A stretch of 64,000 nucleotides of DNA from an uncultured Treponema sp. (GCA_947165895.1 CAMVCB010000007.1:1-64000), one strand, 5' to 3'. Numbered from the stretch's first letter, positions 41,274-50,187 are shown. The notes: a model not told the origin generated them from the sequence alone. Numbers and translations: made by a program.

Positions 41274-42316
41274 TTTGACTTCCTTTCATACTGATTTACG
41301 CCGGACTCTTCGAACTTCAATGCCTTATTATAAACTTCCAGCGCCGTCCTCAAAAGACCTGCCATCATTACAGCCCCGCTGCCCTCTCCAAGCGCCATTC
41401 CCCCGTCAATCACAGGAGTCATATCCCGGCCAAGTTCAGCGCAGATTTTTTCCATCAAAGGCTCGCGGCTTTTATGAGATGGAAGCAAAAAATCCCTGCA
41501 TTCTTCGTCCATTCTTACAGCCGCCAGAGCTGCCGTCACACTAATCGCTCCGTCCAGAATCACCGGCAACCCGTACTTTTTCCCTCCAAGGCAGACACCG
41601 CACAAAGCCGCAAGGTCGAAACCTCCCGCACACTCTAAAACTTCATGCGCAGATTTGTTATATAAATCATATTTTTTTATGGCCGCATCAACCACGCTGA
41701 TTTTTCGGGCAAGTCCCTGATCAGAAAGTCCTGCTCCCCGCCCGCAAACTTCTTCTGCCCCAAGCCCTAAAAGTCCGGCCGCAAGAGCAGCAGTCGTTGT
41801 CGTGTTCCCGATTCCCATCTCGCCAAGGCAGACCGCATCATACTTTTTACTGCAGTCAGCGGCAAGCTCAATTCCGATCTGAATCGCACTTTCACACTCG
41901 ACCCAGCTCATCGCCGCTTCCTTCATAAAATTACGGCTTCCCGCGCGCACCCTTCTATTCAAAACCTTGGGAATTTCGTCCGCGCAGGCAATCCCCACAT
42001 CAACCGTAAGCAGATCAATGCCAAGTCCGGCCGCCATCACTCCAGCCGCACTCTTCCCGGCCGCAATATTTTTAGCGCAAATCGCCGTAACCTCCTGCCC
42101 CGACTGACTGACACCTTCCTCAACAATTCCGTTATCAGCACAGAAAACAAGAAGGGCCAGCTTATCAAGCCGCGGAAAAGTCGTCCCCTGAATCGCCCCG
42201 ATTTTCGCAGTTAGCTCTTCAAAACGACCCATACCGTCCAGAGGCTTGGCAACGCAATCCCAGTTATGCTTTATCTGATTAAAAATTTCCTGATATTTAT
42301 TCACTTCTCTCTCCAT
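41270..42316 (-). CDS. cobT: Nicotinate-nucleotide dimethylbenzimidazole phosphoribosyltransferase CobT
   Basis: 348 residues. CobT signatures: KPLDGMGRFEEL, FCADNGIVEEGVSQSGQEVT, GEMGIGNTTTTAAL and the catalytic Glu in DGGMALGEGSGAV. It makes alpha-ribazole phosphate. It overlaps the CobQ fusion by 16 bases. Normal length; no extra insert was noticed. Confidence 0.95.
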   Translation of the reverse strand: MEREVNKYQEIFNQIKHNWDCVAKPLDGMGRFEELTAKIGAIQGTTFPRLDKLALLVFCADNGIVEEGVSQSGQEVTAICAKNIAAGKSAAGVMAAGLGIDLLTVDVGIACADEIPKVLNRRVRAGSRNFMKEAAMSWVECESAIQIGIELAADCSKKYDAVCLGEMGIGNTTTTAALAAGLLGLGAEEVCGRGAGLSDQGLARKISVVDAAIKKYDLYNKSAHEVLECAGGFDLAALCGVCLGGKKYGLPVILDGAISVTAALAAVRMDEECRDFLLPSHKSREPLMEKICAELGRDMTPVIDGGMALGEGSGAVMMAGLLRTALEVYNKALKFEESGVNQYERKSK

Positions 42317-44886
42317 TTTGTCCCGCTAAGGCCAAGAATATCATAAATTGCTTTCATATCAAGTGATTTCCGCAGACTGTCTGCCAGTAAGTCATACTGA
42401 CTTTCTTTGAAGGCTTTGTAATCCATCCGCTTTGCCCAGTCTGCTTCCAGAGCCAGTCCCTTTCTTTCGGACAGCGCTTTTACAAGGCTCACTGCAATAT
42501 CGCCCTGATCAAAAAATCCGTGAATATAAGTACCCAGCACATCAGGACAGACAGAAGACACAGCCGGTACCCCGGAAGGAGTCCCAGCCGCTTGGGCAGG
42601 AGGCACTTCCGCCCCAGCCGAGCATAAAACTGCTTCCTCAAATTCTTTTCCGTCTTCCAGCAGACTTTTTCCCGCGTGTATCTCATAGCCGGCCGCAGTT
42701 TTTCCATTTAAAAAGTCAAAAAATCCGTCTGCCCCTTCTATCTTCCGTTTTACCTGTCGGGTAACTTTTTCCCCTTCAAGCTCCGTAATCAGCTTCAAAA
42801 GGCCAAGCCCTTCCTCCCTGCTGCCGGCTTCCCCTTCCACTCCGTCAGGGTCACTCACCCATTCTCCCAGCATCTGAAAGCCGCCGCAGATTCCAATTAC
42901 AGGCCCGCCGCCCGCGCTGCCCCCTCGGAATCCGAAATCCACGGCTCCGGCCCCATCGCCATCGCCGCCAACATCGCCGGCCCCCATTCCGGCAAAATCC
43001 TTTACCGCCGCCGCAAGTCCACACTCCTTAAGCCAGCGCAAATCTCCAATCGTATTCTTGCTGCCCGGAAGAATTATCATGTCAGGGGAAAGCTTTTTAA
43101 GCCCTTCCACGCTGTCAATATAGGAAAGAGTCAGCCCCTTCCCCTTAAACTGATCAAAAACCGAAAAATCACTGAAATTGGAAATATGAGGCAGCCGAAC
43201 CACCCCGATTTTCACCCCGCCCGCAGGAGGCACAAAAACGCCCGAAGGTGACCCGTCCACACCGGAAGGAGAGGCAAACCTCTCCGTCAAGCTGTCCTCA
43301 TCATCAAGACTAAGCTTCATATAAGGCACCACTCCGGTAACAGGCACTCCGCCCCTGGCCTCCAGCTCTTTCAGTCCCGGCTCTAAAAGACTTACGTCCC
43401 CCCGGAATTTATTAATCACAAGCCCCTTCACCCGCTCCCGCTCGCTTTCCGTCAGTAAATCAAGAGTTCCAAGCAGCTGGGCAAAAACGCCGCCCCGGTC
43501 AATATCGCCTACAAGAAGCACCGGCGCATCCAGCATCCGGGCAAGGCCCATATTCACAATGTCATTTTCACGAAGGTTAATTTCCGCAGGACTTCCCGCA
43601 CCCTCAATCACGATAATGTCATTTTCCGCCGCCAGCTGTCCAAAGGCTTCCATCACCGCAGGCTTCAGCTCTTTTTTATATTCAAAATAGTCGCGCGCAT
43701 CCATGTTTGCCACGACCTTTCCATTAACAATCACCTGCGATTTTCTGTCGCTTGTCGGCTTCAAAAGAATGGGATTCATCAGCACACTGGGCTCCACTCC
43801 CGCCGCTTCCGCCTGCATAACCTGGGCCCGCCCCATCTCAAGCCCGTCAGAGGTCACATAAGAATTGAGGGCCATATTCTGCGATTTAAAAGGCGCCACC
43901 CGCCAGCCGTCCTGCTTAAAAATTCTGCAAAGCCCCGCCGCCAGCAGACTCTTCCCCGCGCTGGACATTGTCCCCTGAATCATAATAAGGTGGGGGGAAG
44001 ACTCCCCCTCGCTCCCAAGTCCTCGCTTTGCTCCGGTCTTGTCCGCTACCCCCTCTCCTAGGGAGCCACCCCCTAAAACCCCCGCCTTCCCCTTTTCAGC
44101 TTCCTCAAACTCAATCTTCAGCCGGGCCGTCTCATTATCAAATTCACTTTCCTTAATCCCGTAAAGTTTTTGAATAAAGTCTCCGCAAAAAATCTCTTCC
44201 GGGCTGCCAGTGCGTAAAATCTTTCCCTGACCCACACAGACAATTGTATCAGCCGCAGCCTTAGCCAGCTCCAGCTCATGCAGACTCATAATCACAGTCT
44301 TTTTTTCTACTTTTGCAAGCCTCTTAATCACCCGGATTAAATCAATTTTAAAGCGCATATCAAGAAAGGAAGTCGGCTCATCAAGCACAATAATTTCCGT
44401 ATTCTGAGCAATGGCCCGGGCCAGCATAATCCTCTGCTTCTGTCCGTCGCTGACTTTTCCAAAAGTCTTGTCACAAAGCTCTTCTGCGCCAGCAATTTTA
44501 ATTGCCCGCGCCGCAGCTTCCCTGTCTTCCTGCCGCAAAATTCCCAGCCGCCCCGTATAAGGATAACGGGCAGATTCAACCACTTCCCGGCAGCTCATAA
44601 ACTCCGGCCTGATTTTTTCTGTCATCACCATAGAAAGGTGGCGGGCCGCTTCAAGCTCATTCATGGCCGCCGCATCCTTTCCAAGTACAAAAATCTTCCC
44701 TCCCAGAGCTTTAAGCTCCCGGGTAAGAGTCTTTAATATAGTAGATTTTCCGCTTCCGTTAGGCCCTATCAGGCAAAGAATTTCCCCTGCCTTCACAGTA
44801 AGGTTAATCCCGTCAACAACGACTTCCCTGCCATAGCCCGCAGAAAGCTCAGAGGATTTTATAACATAAGGATTTTTTTCTTCCAT
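42301..44886 (-). CDS. cobQ: Fusion of BtuD/FecE-type ABC ATPase and cobyric acid synthase CobQ
   Basis: 861 residues. Residues 1-255 are an ABC ATPase: Walker A GPNGSGKST (41-49), signature VSDGQKQR (145-152), Walker B IIVLDEP (165-171). Residues about 299-861 are CobQ/CbiP: a dethiobiotin-synthetase-like GTMSSAGKS, EGAGSPAEINL, then the amidotransferase with Cys667 in GICGGFQMLG and His789 in TYIHGFFD. It amidates adenosylcobyrinate a,c-diamide. The ATPase half should pair with the permease encoded just upstream. A Gly-rich linker and several low-complexity segments (about 265-295, 538-556, 632-660, 758-778) are unusual. Confidence 0.93.
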   Translation of the reverse strand: MEEKNPYVIKSSELSAGYGREVVVDGINLTVKAGEILCLIGPNGSGKSTILKTLTRELKALGGKIFVLGKDAAAMNELEAARHLSMVMTEKIRPEFMSCREVVESARYPYTGRLGILRQEDREAAARAIKIAGAEELCDKTFGKVSDGQKQRIMLARAIAQNTEIIVLDEPTSFLDMRFKIDLIRVIKRLAKVEKKTVIMSLHELELAKAAADTIVCVGQGKILRTGSPEEIFCGDFIQKLYGIKESEFDNETARLKIEFEEAEKGKAGVLGGGSLGEGVADKTGAKRGLGSEGESSPHLIMIQGTMSSAGKSLLAAGLCRIFKQDGWRVAPFKSQNMALNSYVTSDGLEMGRAQVMQAEAAGVEPSVLMNPILLKPTSDRKSQVIVNGKVVANMDARDYFEYKKELKPAVMEAFGQLAAENDIIVIEGAGSPAEINLRENDIVNMGLARMLDAPVLLVGDIDRGGVFAQLLGTLDLLTESERERVKGLVINKFRGDVSLLEPGLKELEARGGVPVTGVVPYMKLSLDDEDSLTERFASPSGVDGSPSGVFVPPAGGVKIGVVRLPHISNFSDFSVFDQFKGKGLTLSYIDSVEGLKKLSPDMIILPGSKNTIGDLRWLKECGLAAAVKDFAGMGAGDVGGDGDGAGAVDFGFRGGSAGGGPVIGICGGFQMLGEWVSDPDGVEGEAGSREEGLGLLKLITELEGEKVTRQVKRKIEGADGFFDFLNGKTAAGYEIHAGKSLLEDGKEFEEAVLCSAGAEVPPAQAAGTPSGVPAVSSVCPDVLGTYIHGFFDQGDIAVSLVKALSERKGLALEADWAKRMDYKAFKESQYDLLADSLRKSLDMKAIYDILGLSGTKWREK

Positions 44887-44891
44887 AAAAT

Positions 44892-45890
44892 CTACCGCCG
44901 TTTCAGCATCATATAAATTACTACCGGAACCAGCAAAAGGGCCGTTACAGAGCTTACGCTAACTTCAGTCGGACTGAAAAGGCTTCTTGCAAGTCCGTCA
45001 CAAAAAAGCGTAACAATGGCACCGCCAAGAAAAGAGGCCGGAATCAGAAGCAGGGGTTTTGCGGTATATACAGCAGATTTTACCAGATGAGGCACCGCAA
45101 TCCCCACAAAGCTTATAGGACCTGCAAATGCCGTAACGCAGGCAGAAAGCAGGCTGGAAATTAAAATCAAAAGCAGGCGGAGCAGCTTTACATTCACTCC
45201 CATATTGCGGGCGTAATTTTCCCCAAGCTGAAAAGCTCCAATCGGTTTGGAAAGAAAAAAGGCTGCGGCCACAGAAGCAAAAACAACAAGTGTCATTATT
45301 TTCACTTCGCCCATATTTATGCCCGAAAAGCTTCCTACCGACCAGTTATGCAGATTTACAATATTTGAATCGTTTGCAAAGGTAATAAAAAAATCAGTTA
45401 CCGCCGAACAGATATAGCCGATTAAAATTCCGCAGACAATCAGAACGCTCATTTTGTGAACCCTGAGCGAAAATAAAAGCACAATCCCCATCGTTAAAAG
45501 AGAACCCAGAAAAGCCGCAGCTACCAGAGTCAGAGAGCCGGCAACAATACTTTTATTCAAAAGAAAAATCATGGTCATGGCAACAAAAAGCTTTGCCCCT
45601 GATGAAATACCCAGAACATAAGGACCCGCAATCGGATTCTGGAAAAAAGTTTGCAGTAAAAATCCCGAAAGAGCCAGAGCCCCTCCCAGCACCATCGCCG
45701 CCAGAATTCTCGGGAGCCTTATATTCATAATGATTTTTTCATTAACACTGCCCTTCCCGGCTCCAATCAATATAGAAAAAACTTCACTTAAACCAATACG
45801 CACACTGCCAATTGAAAGGTTCCAGACAAAAAGCAGGGCAAGCAGCAGAATCATAAGTAAAAATATAAGAATAATACGACGCTTTTCCAT
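44892..45890 (-). CDS. FecCD/BtuC-type ABC permease
   Basis: 332 residues with nine or ten membrane helices. Family signatures: RLPRILAAMVLGGALALSGFLLQTFFQNPIAGPYVLGISSGA near residue 50 and GPISFVGIAVPHLVK near 260. It imports cobalamin, cobinamide or iron-siderophore with the ATPase domain of the next gene (5 bases on) and a binding protein not seen here. The start has no clear ribosome site. Confidence 0.93.
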   Translation of the reverse strand: MEKRRIILIFLLMILLLALLFVWNLSIGSVRIGLSEVFSILIGAGKGSVNEKIIMNIRLPRILAAMVLGGALALSGFLLQTFFQNPIAGPYVLGISSGAKLFVAMTMIFLLNKSIVAGSLTLVAAAFLGSLLTMGIVLLFSLRVHKMSVLIVCGILIGYICSAVTDFFITFANDSNIVNLHNWSVGSFSGINMGEVKIMTLVVFASVAAAFFLSKPIGAFQLGENYARNMGVNVKLLRLLLILISSLLSACVTAFAGPISFVGIAVPHLVKSAVYTAKPLLLIPASFLGGAIVTLFCDGLARSLFSPTEVSVSSVTALLLVPVVIYMMLKRR

Positions 45891-45905
45891 TTGTATATGG
45901 AAATT

Positions 45906-45914
45906 ATTATAGCA
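45906..45914 (-). promoter_or_regulatory. Extended -10 promoter for the permease-CobQ operon
   Basis: TGCTATAAT on the minus strand, about 16 bases from the permease start codon, so the 5' leader would be very short. There is no room for a cobalamin riboswitch in front of it. Confidence 0.45.
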
Positions 45915-45956
45915 TTCCCGGCTTTATTTTTCCATTTTGTTATTTTTTATTTATTT

Positions 45957-45985
45957 TAGCCATTTTACACCGGGCGGAGTATAAA
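45957..45985 (+). promoter_or_regulatory. Peptide-regulon promoter, copy 3
   Basis: TAGCCA (45957-45962), 17 bp, TATAAA (45980-45985) within CGGAGTATAAATAA. Serves the six-peptide array 46018-48679. Confidence 0.75.
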
Positions 45986-46017
45986 TAATTGTAAAATGAA
46001 AAAGACGGAGGAACATT

Positions 46018-46440
46018 ATGAACGAAAAGGAGCTTAAAGAAGAACTGCTTGCCGCAGGCGTAACAGAAGAACAGCTTGACAGCCTTGATTTTACAAAAAT
46101 CGAAGAAATCTTTGACAATACACAAAATGCTGATGAGCTTTGTATGGAAATGCAAAAAAACTTCTCAGATTTTGACGAGAAAAGCTTTAAAACAATGCTT
46201 TCAGAACAGGAAAAAGAAAGCGAAAAGACAGAGGATCTTTCTGACGAAGCACTTGAAGAAGTTGCAGGTGGAAGCGCAGGCAGCTGGTTCAAAAAGAACA
46301 AAGACTGGGTTATTACAGCGGCTGTAATAGGAGCTTTAGGTATAGCTGTTGGCGGAAAAAAATTATGGAATAAGATAGATAGAAAAAAATTTATAGCTAA
46401 AAAGAATGCAGTAAAAACTATTGTTTTATTTCAAGACTAG
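46018..46440 (+). CDS. Nif11/NHLP-type precursor peptide 1 of six (type A)
   Basis: 140 residues. Leader LLAAGVTEEQLDSLDFTKIEEI ... DLSDEALEEVAGG (GG 84-85). Core of 55 residues: SAGSWFKKNKDWV, then a hydrophobic Ala/Gly/Ile helix and a lysine-rich tail with no cysteine. GGAGG lies upstream. First gene after the regulon promoter. The core start is the same as in the isolated peptide at 36924. Confidence 0.87.
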   Translation: MNEKELKEELLAAGVTEEQLDSLDFTKIEEIFDNTQNADELCMEMQKNFSDFDEKSFKTMLSEQEKESEKTEDLSDEALEEVAGGSAGSWFKKNKDWVITAAVIGALGIAVGGKKLWNKIDRKKFIAKKNAVKTIVLFQD

Positions 46441-46452
46441 AAGGGGACATGT

Positions 46453-46869
46453 ATGATGGAAAATGAACTTAAAGAACAACTGTTTGCCGCAGGGGCAACA
46501 GAAGAACAGCTTGCTGATATTGATTTAGAAAAAGTCGAATCAATTATAAGTGGTGCAGAAAACATTAATGAAATATCTTCAAAAATGAAGGAAGTATTCC
46601 CTTCATTTAATGAAGCAGAGTTCAGAAAAGCCCTTACAGAAACTGCAAAGAATTCTGAAGATGCTGAGGATCTTTCTGACGAAGCTCTTGAAGCGGTTGC
46701 AGGCGGTAGCGGAGGCAACTGGTTTAAAAGGAACTATGAAACAATACTTAGGGTTACAGTTCTTGCAGGTGTTCTTGGAGTTGGCTACGGATTTGGCAGA
46801 GTTATTGGCAATAAGATAGCAAAAAATTCCGCTCAAAATACTTATGCTAAGGTAAGAGGAAGAGAGTAA
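46453..46869 (+). CDS. Nif11/NHLP-type precursor peptide 2 of six (type A)
   Basis: 138 residues. Leader ends DLSDEALEAVAGG (GG 84-85). Core of 53 residues: SGGNWFKRNYETILRV, then VLAGVLGVGYGFG. It is a close relative of the peptide at 47814 (NYETI-RV, VLAG-LG shared), pointing to a duplicated pair. GGGG lies six bases upstream of ATG 46453. Confidence 0.87.
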   Translation: MMENELKEQLFAAGATEEQLADIDLEKVESIISGAENINEISSKMKEVFPSFNEAEFRKALTETAKNSEDAEDLSDEALEAVAGGSGGNWFKRNYETILRVTVLAGVLGVGYGFGRVIGNKIAKNSAQNTYAKVRGRE

Positions 46870-46902
46870 AGCTTTCAATAGCACACAAAGGAGGAATGAT
46901 TC

Positions 46903-47319
46903 ATGGAAAAGAAAGATGAAAAAATTATAAAAGATTTAGAAGCTATTGTTGCTTCAACAAACAGTCCTGAAGAAGCCTTCAAAAAAATTGCAGCAGCCTA
47001 TCCTTCTGTAAGCGTAGAAGAGCTTAAGAAGAATTATGAAGAGGAAAAGAAAAAGGCAGAGGCTGAATTTTCAAAATGCTCAAAATCAGAAGATGTAGAA
47101 AATCTGTCTGATGATGCACTTGAAGAAATAGCAGGAGGAAGCTTTGGAGGCTGGGTAAAGAAAAACTGGCCTTACCTTGTACTTGGTGCTGCAGCCATTG
47201 GTTTGACAGCCGGAATTATTCACAAAGGCTTTATCGCTCGTCAAAACACCGCCGCCAATGCAGCTGGAGAATATATGGGCGATTATGACTTAAAGCCTAT
47301 GGAACCAATTAAAGCTTAA
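46903..47319 (+). CDS. Nif11/NHLP-type precursor peptide 3 of six (type B)
   Basis: 138 residues. Type B leader (DLEAIVASTNSPEEAFKKI ... NLSDDALEEIAGG, GG 78-79; note Ile in place of Val before AGG). Core of 59 residues: SFGGWVKKNWPYLV, a hydrophobic Ala/Gly helix, and a tail with NTAANAAGE. It is paralogous to 48269 (VKKNWPYLV and N-A-AGE shared). AAGGAGG precedes it. Confidence 0.87.
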   Translation: MEKKDEKIIKDLEAIVASTNSPEEAFKKIAAAYPSVSVEELKKNYEEEKKKAEAEFSKCSKSEDVENLSDDALEEIAGGSFGGWVKKNWPYLVLGAAAIGLTAGIIHKGFIARQNTAANAAGEYMGDYDLKPMEPIKA

Positions 47320-47342
47320 TTCCCATATTATTGGAGGCAACT

Positions 47343-47783
47343 ATGAACGAAGAGAAAATAAAAGAAGAATTGATTGCCGCAGGCGCATCTGAGGATATGT
47401 TTGAAAAGATTGATTTTTCAAAATTCGAAGAAATATTTGACAATGCCGGCAGCATTGATGAGCTTTGCAGAAATATAAAAACTGCTTTTCCTGATTTTGA
47501 CGAAGCAGGCTTCAGACAGGCAGTTCAGGAACAGGCTGCCGAAAGCGAAAAAATCGAAGATCTTTCAGATGACAGTCTTGAAGCTGTAGCAGGTGGCAGC
47601 GTAAGCAGCTGGCTCGACCGCAACAAGGACTGGCTGATTCCTTTAGGATTAATGGCAACCTTCGGACTCACTGCTTTTGTAAAGAAAAAACTTGATGCCA
47701 GAAGTGACCGAAAATGGGCTGCAAAGAAGCAGAAACAGAATTTAAAAATCTTTGATGTAAAAAACGGTGATGTTCTTATATAA
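47343..47783 (+). CDS. Nif11/NHLP-type precursor peptide 4 of six (type A)
   Basis: 146 residues from ATG 47343 (GGAGG five bases upstream; a TTG four codons earlier overlaps that site). Leader ends DLSDDSLEAVAGG (GG 84-85). Core of 61 residues: SVSSWLDRNKDWLI, hydrophobic helix, then a long basic stretch. It resembles the peptide at 3622, whose core also starts SVSSW. Confidence 0.86.
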   Translation: MNEEKIKEELIAAGASEDMFEKIDFSKFEEIFDNAGSIDELCRNIKTAFPDFDEAGFRQAVQEQAAESEKIEDLSDDSLEAVAGGSVSSWLDRNKDWLIPLGLMATFGLTAFVKKKLDARSDRKWAAKKQKQNLKIFDVKNGDVLI

Positions 47784-47813
47784 AGCAGACAGAATAATTA
47801 AGGAGGCAATAAG

Positions 47814-48230
47814 ATGAACCAGATGGAACTTAAAAACGATCTTCTTGCTGCAGGTGTAACAGAAGAAGCTCTTACAAAACTTGATTTTTCAAAGATTGAA
47901 GAAATTATAAGCGGTGCAAATAACATTGATGAAATCTGTACAAAAATGAAGGAAGCTTATCCTGATTTTAATGAGACAGAATTCAAAAAAAGCATTACAG
48001 AAACAGCAAAGAATTCAGAAGCCACTCAGGATCTTTCTGATGATACACTTGAAGAAGTTGCAGGTGGAAGTGCGGGCAGCTGGCTTAAAAAGAACTATGA
48101 AACCATTTGCAGGGTTGCAGTTCTTGCAGGTATTCTCGGTTTTTCGTATGCCGGTGGTAAATATGTTGGTAATATTATTTCGAAAAAGATTTCTATGAAT
48201 CAGTATCATAAAGCACTAACAAATATTTAA
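47814..48230 (+). CDS. Nif11/NHLP-type precursor peptide 5 of six (type A)
   Basis: 138 residues. Leader ends DLSDDTLEEVAGG (GG 84-85). Core of 53 residues: SAGSWLKKNYETICRV, VLAGILGFSYAGG. Paralogue of 46453. AAGGAGG precedes it. With 48269 it repeats the 46453-46903 type A plus type B order. Confidence 0.87.
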   Translation: MNQMELKNDLLAAGVTEEALTKLDFSKIEEIISGANNIDEICTKMKEAYPDFNETEFKKSITETAKNSEATQDLSDDTLEEVAGGSAGSWLKKNYETICRVAVLAGILGFSYAGGKYVGNIISKKISMNQYHKALTNI

Positions 48231-48268
48231 TATTTTGCCTGAAGAGATAGGATAAAGGAGGAAGAACT

Positions 48269-48679
48269 ATGGAAAAGCAGGATGAAAAACTCAGAAAAGA
48301 AATAGAAGCAATTATTGCAACAGCAAACAGCCCGGAAGAAGCTTTTAAAAAGATTTCACAGGCATACCATTCAATAAGCGAAGAAGAGCTTAAGAAGAAT
48401 TACGAAGCTGAAAAGAAAAAGGCTGAGCAAGATTTCAAAAATCTGTCGAAATCAGAGGCTGTAGAAAATCTTTCTGACGAAGCCCTGGAAGAAGTTGCCG
48501 GAGGAAACTTTGGCAGCTGGGTTAAGAAAAACTGGCCTTATCTGGTTGCGGGTGCAGTCTTCATTGGTTTTTCTGCCGGAGTTATTCAGAAAACCTGCTT
48601 CAACCGTCCGAATACAGCTGTAAATGCAGCTGGAGAAACACACAATGCGCCGGGAAATCTGGATATCGAACAGTATTAA
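48269..48679 (+). CDS. Nif11/NHLP-type precursor peptide 6 of six (type B)
   Basis: 136 residues. Type B leader (EIEAIIATANSPEEAFKKI ... NLSDEALEEVAGG, GG 78-79). Core of 57 residues: NFGSWVKKNWPYLV, hydrophobic helix, a Cys and a polar tail. Asn instead of Ser follows the GG. Last of the array; AAGGAGG precedes it. Only 66 bases separate its stop from the convergent lipoprotein gene. Confidence 0.87.
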   Translation: MEKQDEKLRKEIEAIIATANSPEEAFKKISQAYHSISEEELKKNYEAEKKKAEQDFKNLSKSEAVENLSDEALEEVAGGNFGSWVKKNWPYLVAGAVFIGFSAGVIQKTCFNRPNTAVNAAGETHNAPGNLDIEQY

Positions 48680-48745
48680 TCATTTTCAGTTTCCAAAGCA
48701 GCTATAATATAACAGGAGTAAGAAAATATTCTGATTAAACCAAGA

Positions 48746-50173
48746 TTAATACGTAAGGTAATAAATTCCTAACTGGAAATAATGGCCCTTTTTATCATAT
48801 GCTCCAGCCTGATTAGGTAGAGGAGCATGTAGAGGGGCTATATAATTATCCCAATCTTTTCCATCGTCATCGTTATTATAACCATTATATTTTGTATTAC
48901 TGACATGAGACTGCCAGAAGAAAAATGCTTCTACATTTGGTCTATGACCAATAGTACTTGGAAGATACAAAGATTCTAATTCTCCACAGTATGAAAAACA
49001 GCCGTTCTTCAATGTAACAACTCCTTCCGGCAAATTTATGTCCTTTATAGATTTACAACCTGCAAAAGCCAGTTCCTTCATAACCGTAAGAGTTGGAGGG
49101 AAGGTAAATTTTGGAATTGTCTGACAGTCTCTAAAGGCTTCCTCACCAACATCAGTTACACCCTCATTAATTACAACTTCATTCGCAATTTTTGCACAGT
49201 TTTTAAATGCCCGCACTCCAATTCTTGTTAATTTCTGAGGTATAGCCATTTCCACCAGATTACTGCAGTCAAGGAAGGCTTCATCATCAATTACAGTAAC
49301 TGTATCCGGGAAGAAAACCCTTGCAAGAGGAGCAAAGCCTCTGAAAGTAGCGGCCGAAACAGTCTGTAGTTTTGACATTCTCCTCATATCAACAACAGCA
49401 CCCTTCCATTTAGCCTTACTTAATATACTAAGACTCTGTTCTACCGGGTCTCCATAATCTTCTTCGTGTACTCCGTGTTTAACCCAAATGAAATGCTTTA
49501 ACTTTGCTGTTATTTTTTCTGTTGCAATGCCGGCAGTAGAAGTCGCCGTATCATCAATAATTGCAAAACCCCGGTAAACTGTTTCATCTTCATACCAGGC
49601 CGCATTCTGACTATTAAGGAATGATACAAATTCTGCCCAGGTTCCGCTGAAATCCTGAGCCAGACCATATAACTTTAAATCTTCAGTAACAGGAGTCTCA
49701 AAAGTAAATTCTTTATTGAAGTTTGCATCATAATACCATTTACATGAAAATTTCAGTTTAGGCTTCCAGGCCTGCTCACTATGCCGGATTGGCTCCATAA
49801 TGACTATTTTATCAGTTAAATAAAATGTCACATAATGTACAGCTTCTGGTGAGTCCCACTTTGCATATAAGGAAAAGGGAGCTGTAACTGGTTCAGTAAA
49901 TCTATATGCAATTTCTGAGCCTTTAATATACCAGCCGGTAAACCTGAAATGAGGATAAACAGGCAGCTCAGGCGTAAACTCAGTGCCATTTTCCCCATAA
50001 GGAACCTTTACAACCTTAGTTCTTACTTTTTCCCCACCTTCTTCCCAGTAACCATCGCCACTATTAAAAGTAATATCAACAGTCCGGGTTTCATCAGGGC
50101 TGTTCTGATTGCAGCCCAGCCATCCAGCCAGCAAAACAGTAAATATAAGTATAAAAAATATATTTTTTCTCAT
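48746..50173 (-). CDS. Surface lipoprotein with InlB-like repeat and BspA-like leucine-rich repeats
   Basis: 475 residues. Signal peptide with lipobox (LLAGWLGC). Residues about 30-110 are an InlB/Listeria-Bacteroides repeat (PHFRFTGWYIKG, YAKWDS). From about 255 on, LRR_5/BspA-like repeats follow (TVIDDEAFLDCSNLVEMAIP, RIGVRAFKNCAKI, EAFRDCQTI, ELAFAGCKSI). Such proteins are exposed at the cell surface and often bind host or microbial molecules. It lies 14 bases after the last peptide of the 51764-50188 unit, so it shares the peptide promoter. Confidence 0.82.
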   Translation of the reverse strand: MRKNIFFILIFTVLLAGWLGCNQNSPDETRTVDITFNSGDGYWEEGGEKVRTKVVKVPYGENGTEFTPELPVYPHFRFTGWYIKGSEIAYRFTEPVTAPFSLYAKWDSPEAVHYVTFYLTDKIVIMEPIRHSEQAWKPKLKFSCKWYYDANFNKEFTFETPVTEDLKLYGLAQDFSGTWAEFVSFLNSQNAAWYEDETVYRGFAIIDDTATSTAGIATEKITAKLKHFIWVKHGVHEEDYGDPVEQSLSILSKAKWKGAVVDMRRMSKLQTVSAATFRGFAPLARVFFPDTVTVIDDEAFLDCSNLVEMAIPQKLTRIGVRAFKNCAKIANEVVINEGVTDVGEEAFRDCQTIPKFTFPPTLTVMKELAFAGCKSIKDINLPEGVVTLKNGCFSYCGELESLYLPSTIGHRPNVEAFFFWQSHVSNTKYNGYNNDDDGKDWDNYIAPLHAPLPNQAGAYDKKGHYFQLGIYYLTY

Positions 50174-50187
50174 AGTTTTACCATAGG

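Noticed and set aside
32421..46017. Cobalamin riboswitch
   Set aside because: Looked for in the gaps before the permease, cbiB and cobU-like genes; no room or recognisable B12 box was found.
46018..48679. Nitrogen-fixation proteins, suggested by the Nif11 name
   Set aside because: The name reflects the leader family only. GG cleavage sites, a C39 exporter and the absence of nif genes point to secreted peptides.
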